Origin: an uncultured Lachnospiraceae bacterium
GTDB lineage: Bacteria > Bacillota_A > Clostridia > Lachnospirales > Lachnospiraceae
NCBI GenBank assembly: GCA_947178085.1
Contig: CAMWWS010000100.1
Span: 1-8,543, forward strand
Length of the DNA stretch: 8,543 nucleotides
Direction: 5' to 3'
Position 1 is the stretch's first letter; every line of letters begins with the position of its first letter. Both the position numbers and the translations under genes were made by a program. Below are positions 5,217 to 8,543 of this stretch, in pieces. The notes below the pieces were generated by a model that saw only the letters and a program-made list of their open reading frames with translations, was not told the DNA's origin and made no database searches.

Positions 5217-6143
5217 CTATTTCCTTATCAGCACAAACTCATGCTCCGATATTTTCACTCTTAAGTTATCCCCGAAAAGCTCATACTCCATCGTTATGGA
5301 AATCAAGCCCAGCAGACCGGACTGTTCCGCAGACAGGTTCAGTGTGTTTTCATTGAATTCCTTATATTTAAGCGCATCCACGCCGAAAAGATTGTTGGCG
5401 TCCGCGACCCGCAGCGTGCCATCCTGTTCAAACGTCAGGGTGAGCGTCTGTTTCTCGTCCGTCCACGTACCGAACAAATCCTCGATGGTATAGTTGTTTT
5501 CTATATTGAAATTCTGCAGGCTCCCCACTGCATACATCTGTAGAAACTGCTTATAGGTCTCCATGACATCATCATCAATGTACTTGTTGGTCAGCTTCAT
5601 GGTAACATTCTTAAGCTTGGGAAAGTCTTTTTCGTCAAACTGTACTTTTTCACCGGAATCCAAAACCTTAAGAACAACACCGCACTCCAGACTTTCCAAC
5701 ACAGGGAAAGAAGCATCCTCGGAATAAGTGATAGTATCCACAAAACCGTCTGCACGCGGGTGCATGGTCAGGGAGCGTAGATTTCCATATTCTCCCTCCA
5801 ATACAGTGGATGATGTCAGATTAAGTGTAACGTCATCGTGAACCTGCTCCTCTTTCTCTGCCGTAACGCTCTCTTTAGCTGTTGGCTCCCTGTCCGTCCG
5901 GGGCGTTTCTTCCCGTCTGCCCAGGAATATACCCGCCACAATCAGGATAAGAAGAACTGCTCCGCCCCCTGCCGCCAGCGTCTTGGGGGAAAATGCATTA
6001 AAACGCCAGTCTCTCTGTTTTCCATGACTCTTTGGCTCAGACAAACGATGATGCTGTTCCGCAGGTCTTTGTACAGCGGCACCGCATTTCCCGCAGAATT
6101 TTATATTTTCCGGTAATTGACTGCCGCAACTAGTGCAAAACAT
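5217..6143 (-). CDS. Zinc ribbon-TM protein with extracytoplasmic beta-rich domain
   Basis: This encodes 308 residues. The N-terminal zinc ribbon has Cys3, Cys6, Cys17 and Cys20 (CTSC ... CGKC). A basic polar linker precedes one membrane helix (about 55-74, TLAAGGGAVLLILIVAGIFL), followed by a charged Thr/Glu-rich stalk (77-103). The ectodomain has two parts: about 105-215, unrecognised; and about 219-308, beginning YTIEDLFGTWTDEKQTLTLT, with FEQDGTLRVAD and a final FVLIRK. The second part resembles a small lipocalin-like/DUF5640-type barrel (by pattern, not searched). The ribbon should face the cytoplasm, an arrangement also seen in proteins such as TcaA and YvbJ. AGGAGG lies 6 bases upstream of the ATG. 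The spacer before it is a copy of the spacer at 7164-7212. Confidence 0.75.
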   Translation of the reverse strand: MFCTSCGSQLPENIKFCGKCGAAVQRPAEQHHRLSEPKSHGKQRDWRFNAFSPKTLAAGGGAVLLILIVAGIFLGRREETPRTDREPTAKESVTAEKEEQVHDDVTLNLTSSTVLEGEYGNLRSLTMHPRADGFVDTITYSEDASFPVLESLECGVVLKVLDSGEKVQFDEKDFPKLKNVTMKLTNKYIDDDVMETYKQFLQMYAVGSLQNFNIENNYTIEDLFGTWTDEKQTLTLTFEQDGTLRVADANNLFGVDALKYKEFNENTLNLSAEQSGLLGLISITMEYELFGDNLRVKISEHEFVLIRK

Positions 6144-6227
6144 TTTTAACCTCCTGTGAGTGTATATAAAAACTGCTGCTTAATCGGTTGTTCAACGCCG
6201 AATTATACCATACAGATTAGGGCAATC
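6141..6227. repeat. Duplicated gene junction (LRR 3' end, spacer, next RBS), copy A
   Basis: The spacer and the last codons of the LRR gene closely match those at about 7161-7251. Shared blocks include TGTATATAAAAA, GGTTGTTCAACGCCG and CAGATTAGGGCAATC. Similarity in noncoding as well as coding sequence shows that a whole gene unit was duplicated in tandem fairly recently. No comparable spacer lies upstream of the first LRR gene at 8095-8141. Confidence 0.8.
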
Positions 6228-7163
6228 GCTAAAAGTATCAATATCATATTCTGTCTCACTGCCCATCTCTACACGCTCCAGACTTCTACAACTCCTAAAT
6301 GCATAACCATGTATCCATGTCACGCTGTCCGGTATCTCTACACTTGCCAGACTTTCACAGCTAGCAAATGCATGCATTTTTATCTCTGTCACGCTGTTCG
6401 GTATCTCTACACTTGTCAGGTTGCTACACCAACCAAATGTATAATCTGCTATCGTTGTCACACCGTACGGTATCTTTACACTCATCAGACTGCTACACTC
6501 ATAAAATGCTTGCTCACCTATCACTGTCATGCTGTCTGGTATTTCCACACTCTTCAGACTGCTACAGTCACGAAATGCACCCTTGCCTATCGTTGTCACA
6601 CCGTACGGTATCTTTACACTTGTCAAGCTACTGCAGCTTTGAAATGCATGAGCTTCTATTGCTGTCACGCTGTCCGATATCTCTACACTCACCAAACTGC
6701 TGCAACCACGAAATGCAGAATCACCTATACCTGTCACAGAATATGTTTTCCCCTCATAGCTTACTTTTGAAGGAATAGAAATTGTTTCAACCTCACCAAT
6801 AATACCGGTAACAAATGCAGTTCCGTCATCAGAATATTCAAACAATAGATTATCTGCGTTCTCTGTCTGCGAATTATCAATGATTTCAGTAGCAGAAGCA
6901 TCAGTGATTTCAGTAGCAGAAACAGAAGCTGAGTTATCATCATAATATGCGCGCTTAATTCTCACCATCTGCGAAAATCCATAAACCACAATTGCAAAAA
7001 GCAGCAAAGCATCCACTATACCGATAATTAGCGCTTTATTTTTTGTTGCGCTGCCCTTTACCTTTTTCTCCTTATCCTTACCAGAAATTCTGACTTCAGC
7101 TCCACATTTTGGACAGAACTTCGCTCTTTCCGGTAGTTCGCTGCCGCATTTTAAACAAAACAT
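6192..7163 (-). CDS. Zinc ribbon-TM-BspA-type leucine-rich repeat protein (second paralog)
   Basis: This encodes 323 residues. In order: a zinc ribbon (Cys3, Cys6, Cys17, Cys20; CLKC ... CPKC), a Lys-rich linker, a membrane helix (about 43-66), a Ser/Thr/Asp-rich stalk with an 8-residue tandem repeat (about 82-97), a short module (106-140, ending PSKVSYEGKT), then seven 23-residue BspA-type LRRs (141-301) of the form SVTxIxxxAFxxCSSLxSVxIP. A degenerate C-terminal cap (302-323) follows. Such repeats build curved solenoids that bind proteins or ligands; here they should lie outside the membrane with the ribbon inside. AAAGGAG lies just before ATG 7163. It is a tandem duplicate of the gene at 7213-8094, with one more repeat and a different stalk. 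It could be a surface adhesin or sensor; the ligand is unknown. Confidence 0.85.
   Translation of the reverse strand: MFCLKCGSELPERAKFCPKCGAEVRISGKDKEKKVKGSATKNKALIIGIVDALLLFAIVVYGFSQMVRIKRAYYDDNSASVSATEITDASATEIIDNSQTENADNLLFEYSDDGTAFVTGIIGEVETISIPSKVSYEGKTYSVTGIGDSAFRGCSSLVSVEISDSVTAIEAHAFQSCSSLTSVKIPYGVTTIGKGAFRDCSSLKSVEIPDSMTVIGEQAFYECSSLMSVKIPYGVTTIADYTFGWCSNLTSVEIPNSVTEIKMHAFASCESLASVEIPDSVTWIHGYAFRSCRSLERVEMGSETEYDIDTFSDCPNLYGIIRR
6261..6743 (-). repeat. Seven 69-bp coding repeats (LRR array)
   Basis: Seven consecutive 23-codon units. Unit starts alternate partly between D/NS(V/M)T and YGVT, with SVEIP and SVKIP preceding them, indicating growth by a two-unit (138-bp) step. Confidence 0.9.
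6881..6925 (-). repeat. 24-bp tandem repeat in the stalk of the LRR protein
   Basis: TGATTTCAGTAGCAGAA occurs at 6881 and again at 6905, a period of 24 bases that encodes a doubled SATEI(T/I)D segment in the extracellular stalk. The other LRR paralog lacks the duplication, having only a single similar segment (SDTEIVEEP). Confidence 0.75.
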
Positions 7164-7212
7164 TTTCTATCTCCTTTGAATGTATATAAAAAACCGCTAC
7201 TTAATTGGTTGT

Positions 7213-8094
7213 TCAACGCCGTATGATATTTCCATGCAGATTAGGGCAATCTTCAAATGCAGTATAATTAACATTCGTCTCACTGCCCATCTCTACCCTT
7301 TCCAGACTTGTACAAGTAGAAAATGCATCACCCTCTATCTCTGTTACACTGTCTGGTATCTCTACATTCGTCAGACTGCGGCAACCATTAAATGCACCAC
7401 TACCTATCTTTGTAACACTGTCCGCTATCTCTATACTCGTCAGACTGACACAGCCAGCAAATGCATTACCCCCTATCTCTGTCACACCGTACGGTATCTT
7501 TACACTCGTCAGACTAATACACCTCTGAAATGCACATCTCTCTATCTCTGTAACACTGTCCGGTATCTCTATACTCGCCAGACTTTCACACCCACTAAAT
7601 GCAAATTCACCTATCTTTGTCACACCATACGGTATCTCTACACTCTTCAGACTTCTATGACTTATAAATACTTTCTCACCTATCTCTGTCACAGAATATG
7701 TTTCTCCCATATAGCTTACTTCTGAAGGAATCGACATTGTTTCACCCCTGTGAATTATACCGATAACAGAAGCAGTGCCATCATCATGACATTCGAACCG
7801 AAAATCATCTGCGCTCTCCATCTGCGGTTCTTCAACGATTTCAGTATCAGAAGCAGTGTTAGCACCATAATCTGTGGACTCACGATTATTTACTGCTCTC
7901 CCCTTCAGCGATAAGCCATAAAATACAAATAGCAGCAAACAAGCCACCACACCAGCAATAATCACCTTATTTTTATTCCCGCCGCCATTTGCTGTTTTCC
8001 CATTATCCTTACCAGCCACTCCGGCTTCAGCCCCGCATTTTGGGCAGAACTGCGCGCTTTCCGGCAGTTCACTGCCGCACTTTGAACAAAACAT
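7213..8094 (-). CDS. Zinc ribbon-TM-BspA-type leucine-rich repeat protein (first paralog)
   Basis: This encodes 293 residues with the same layout as its downstream paralog. It has a zinc ribbon (Cys3, Cys6, Cys17, Cys20; CSKC ... CPKC), a Gly/Lys linker, a membrane helix (about 43-63, VIIAGVVACLLLFVFYG) and an acidic stalk (about 68-98). A module at 99-132 begins FECHDDGTASVIGIIHRGET. Six 23-residue LRRs (133-270) and a cap (271-293) follow. The first repeat has lost the usual AFxxC (VFISH). No cleavable signal peptide is seen; the single helix should anchor the protein with the LRRs outside. GGGAGGAGAGG precedes ATG 8094. It starts 47 bp after the small helical protein gene and is followed by a 49-bp spacer that was duplicated with it. 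The ligand and function are unknown. Confidence 0.85.
   Translation of the reverse strand: MFCSKCGSELPESAQFCPKCGAEAGVAGKDNGKTANGGGNKNKVIIAGVVACLLLFVFYGLSLKGRAVNNRESTDYGANTASDTEIVEEPQMESADDFRFECHDDGTASVIGIIHRGETMSIPSEVSYMGETYSVTEIGEKVFISHRSLKSVEIPYGVTKIGEFAFSGCESLASIEIPDSVTEIERCAFQRCISLTSVKIPYGVTEIGGNAFAGCVSLTSIEIADSVTKIGSGAFNGCRSLTNVEIPDSVTEIEGDAFSTCTSLERVEMGSETNVNYTAFEDCPNLHGNIIRR
7285..7698 (-). repeat. Six 69-bp coding repeats (LRR array)
   Basis: Six 23-codon units of the same consensus as the array at 6261-6743, in the order YSVT, YGVT, DSVT, YGVT, DSVT, DSVT. The array is one unit shorter, consistent with copy-number change after gene duplication. Confidence 0.9.
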
Positions 8095-8141
8095 AACCTC
8101 TCCTCCCTGTTATATCATCATGTATGCTCCGTAATTTATCT

Positions 8142-8486
8142 TTATCCTATTATTTCCTTAACAATCCCTTCCACCATGGATAGCGTCTCCTCATCAACAT
8201 GACGCGGTTCATCCTCTTTTTCATCCCACAACAAATCAATCGCATTCTGATACAATTCCGAGTTCTTTAGCATGCACTCTACATTGGGGGCTCCCTTAAG
8301 ATTATCAGGGGCATTGTTATACTTTTCCATCTCAGATTTTCTGTACGGTTGAAACAGTCCTATTAGGTCATGGTTGATAATTTCCCACATTTCCTCTGTT
8401 TTTCCTGCCCTCAAGTATTCCTTTGCTTTCTGAATCTTGGGCATTACCACGGCATCCAACATTGCAAGTTCCGTACTTCTCTCCAT
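8142..8486 (-). CDS. Small helical protein of unknown function, first gene of the zinc-ribbon operon
   Basis: This encodes 114 residues, mostly charged and predicted helical, with no signal peptide, membrane segment or cysteine motif. Recognisable stretches are MPKIQKAKEYLRAGKTEEMWEI, a central FQPYRKSEMEKYNN, and an acidic C-terminal third. I do not recognise the family. ATG at 8486 (MERSTELAM) is chosen because AAGGAG lies 7 bases upstream; the in-frame ATG at 8507 begins an Arg-rich run that is really the ribosome-site sequence being translated. It is the most upstream member visible here of a five-gene minus-strand run with gaps of 22-56 bp, so it probably shares their transcript. The operon promoter should lie at 8487-8543 or beyond; I see no convincing one on the minus strand. 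Confidence 0.6.
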   Translation of the reverse strand: MERSTELAMLDAVVMPKIQKAKEYLRAGKTEEMWEIINHDLIGLFQPYRKSEMEKYNNAPDNLKGAPNVECMLKNSELYQNAIDLLWDEKEDEPRHVDEETLSMVEGIVKEIIG

Positions 8487-8543
8487 ATTCCTTCTCCTTC
8501 GCCTCATCTATTATTTTTGACAAAAATGTGTACTTTTTCGCCA

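Noticed and set aside
6261..6743. Regular short repeats resembling a CRISPR-like array
   Set aside because: The period is exactly 69 bp, in frame, and encodes BspA-type LRRs; there are no identical repeats with unique spacers.
6156..6770. Long plus-strand open frame (204 codons) with Cys/His/Tyr-rich repeats such as CHAVRYLYTCQT
   Set aside because: It is the antisense of the LRR array; the 69-bp periodicity keeps the frame free of stops. The apparent Cys/His motif merely mirrors the LRR codons, and there is no ribosome site.
7180..7725. Second plus-strand open frame (181 codons) with a similar repeat and a similar N-terminus
   Set aside because: It is antisense to the paralogous LRR gene. 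Its similarity to the other antisense frame is explained by the tandem duplication of the sense genes and spacer.
8517..8522. Consensus TTGACA on the plus strand near the window end
   Set aside because: The corresponding -10 would fall at or beyond the window edge, so a promoter cannot be assessed.

Overview
The window looks like chromosome of a low-to-moderate GC Firmicute, most likely a gut Clostridia/Lachnospiraceae-type organism. This is inferred from the consistent AGGAGG-like ribosome binding sites, the XRE regulators, a VanZ-family protein, a CtkA/HipA-like kinase remnant, and BspA-type leucine-rich repeat proteins with N-terminal zinc ribbons. No rRNA, tRNA, CRISPR array, integrase or transposase gene is visible.

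Left part (1-1993). The end of an alanyl-tRNA-editing-like gene (+) is followed by a small HTH + HipA/CtkA-like kinase module (-) and then an XRE regulator with a FliG-C-like tail domain (-). A perfect 31-bp direct repeat (161-191 and 1539-1569) brackets the HTH/kinase module. Deleting the module plus one repeat copy would join the two flanking genes into a compact convergent pair, so the module looks like an inserted cassette. The kinase ORF appears to lack its N-terminal ATP-binding part and may be decayed. The module has a strong sigma-A-type promoter with a palindrome between -35 and -10, suggesting autoregulation by its HTH protein.

Middle part (1994-4747). A regulatory intergenic region with several inverted repeats and two stacked hairpins leads into an XRE regulator fused to a GyrI-like effector-binding domain. 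A GNAT acetyltransferase follows in the same apparent operon, then a VanZ-family membrane protein with its own probable promoter. A perfect 15-bp inverted repeat lies inside the VanZ-like gene.

Right part (4748-8486). Five minus-strand genes with short gaps form an apparent operon, read from high to low coordinates: a small helical protein of unknown function; two paralogous zinc ribbon-TM-LRR proteins; a zinc ribbon-TM protein with a different ectodomain; and a small coiled-coil protein with a C-terminal zinc ribbon. The two LRR genes and the spacers behind them are tandem duplicates. The set resembles a membrane-anchored sensory or surface system in which several different ectodomains share one cytoplasmic zinc-ribbon tag. 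Its function is not known from sequence.
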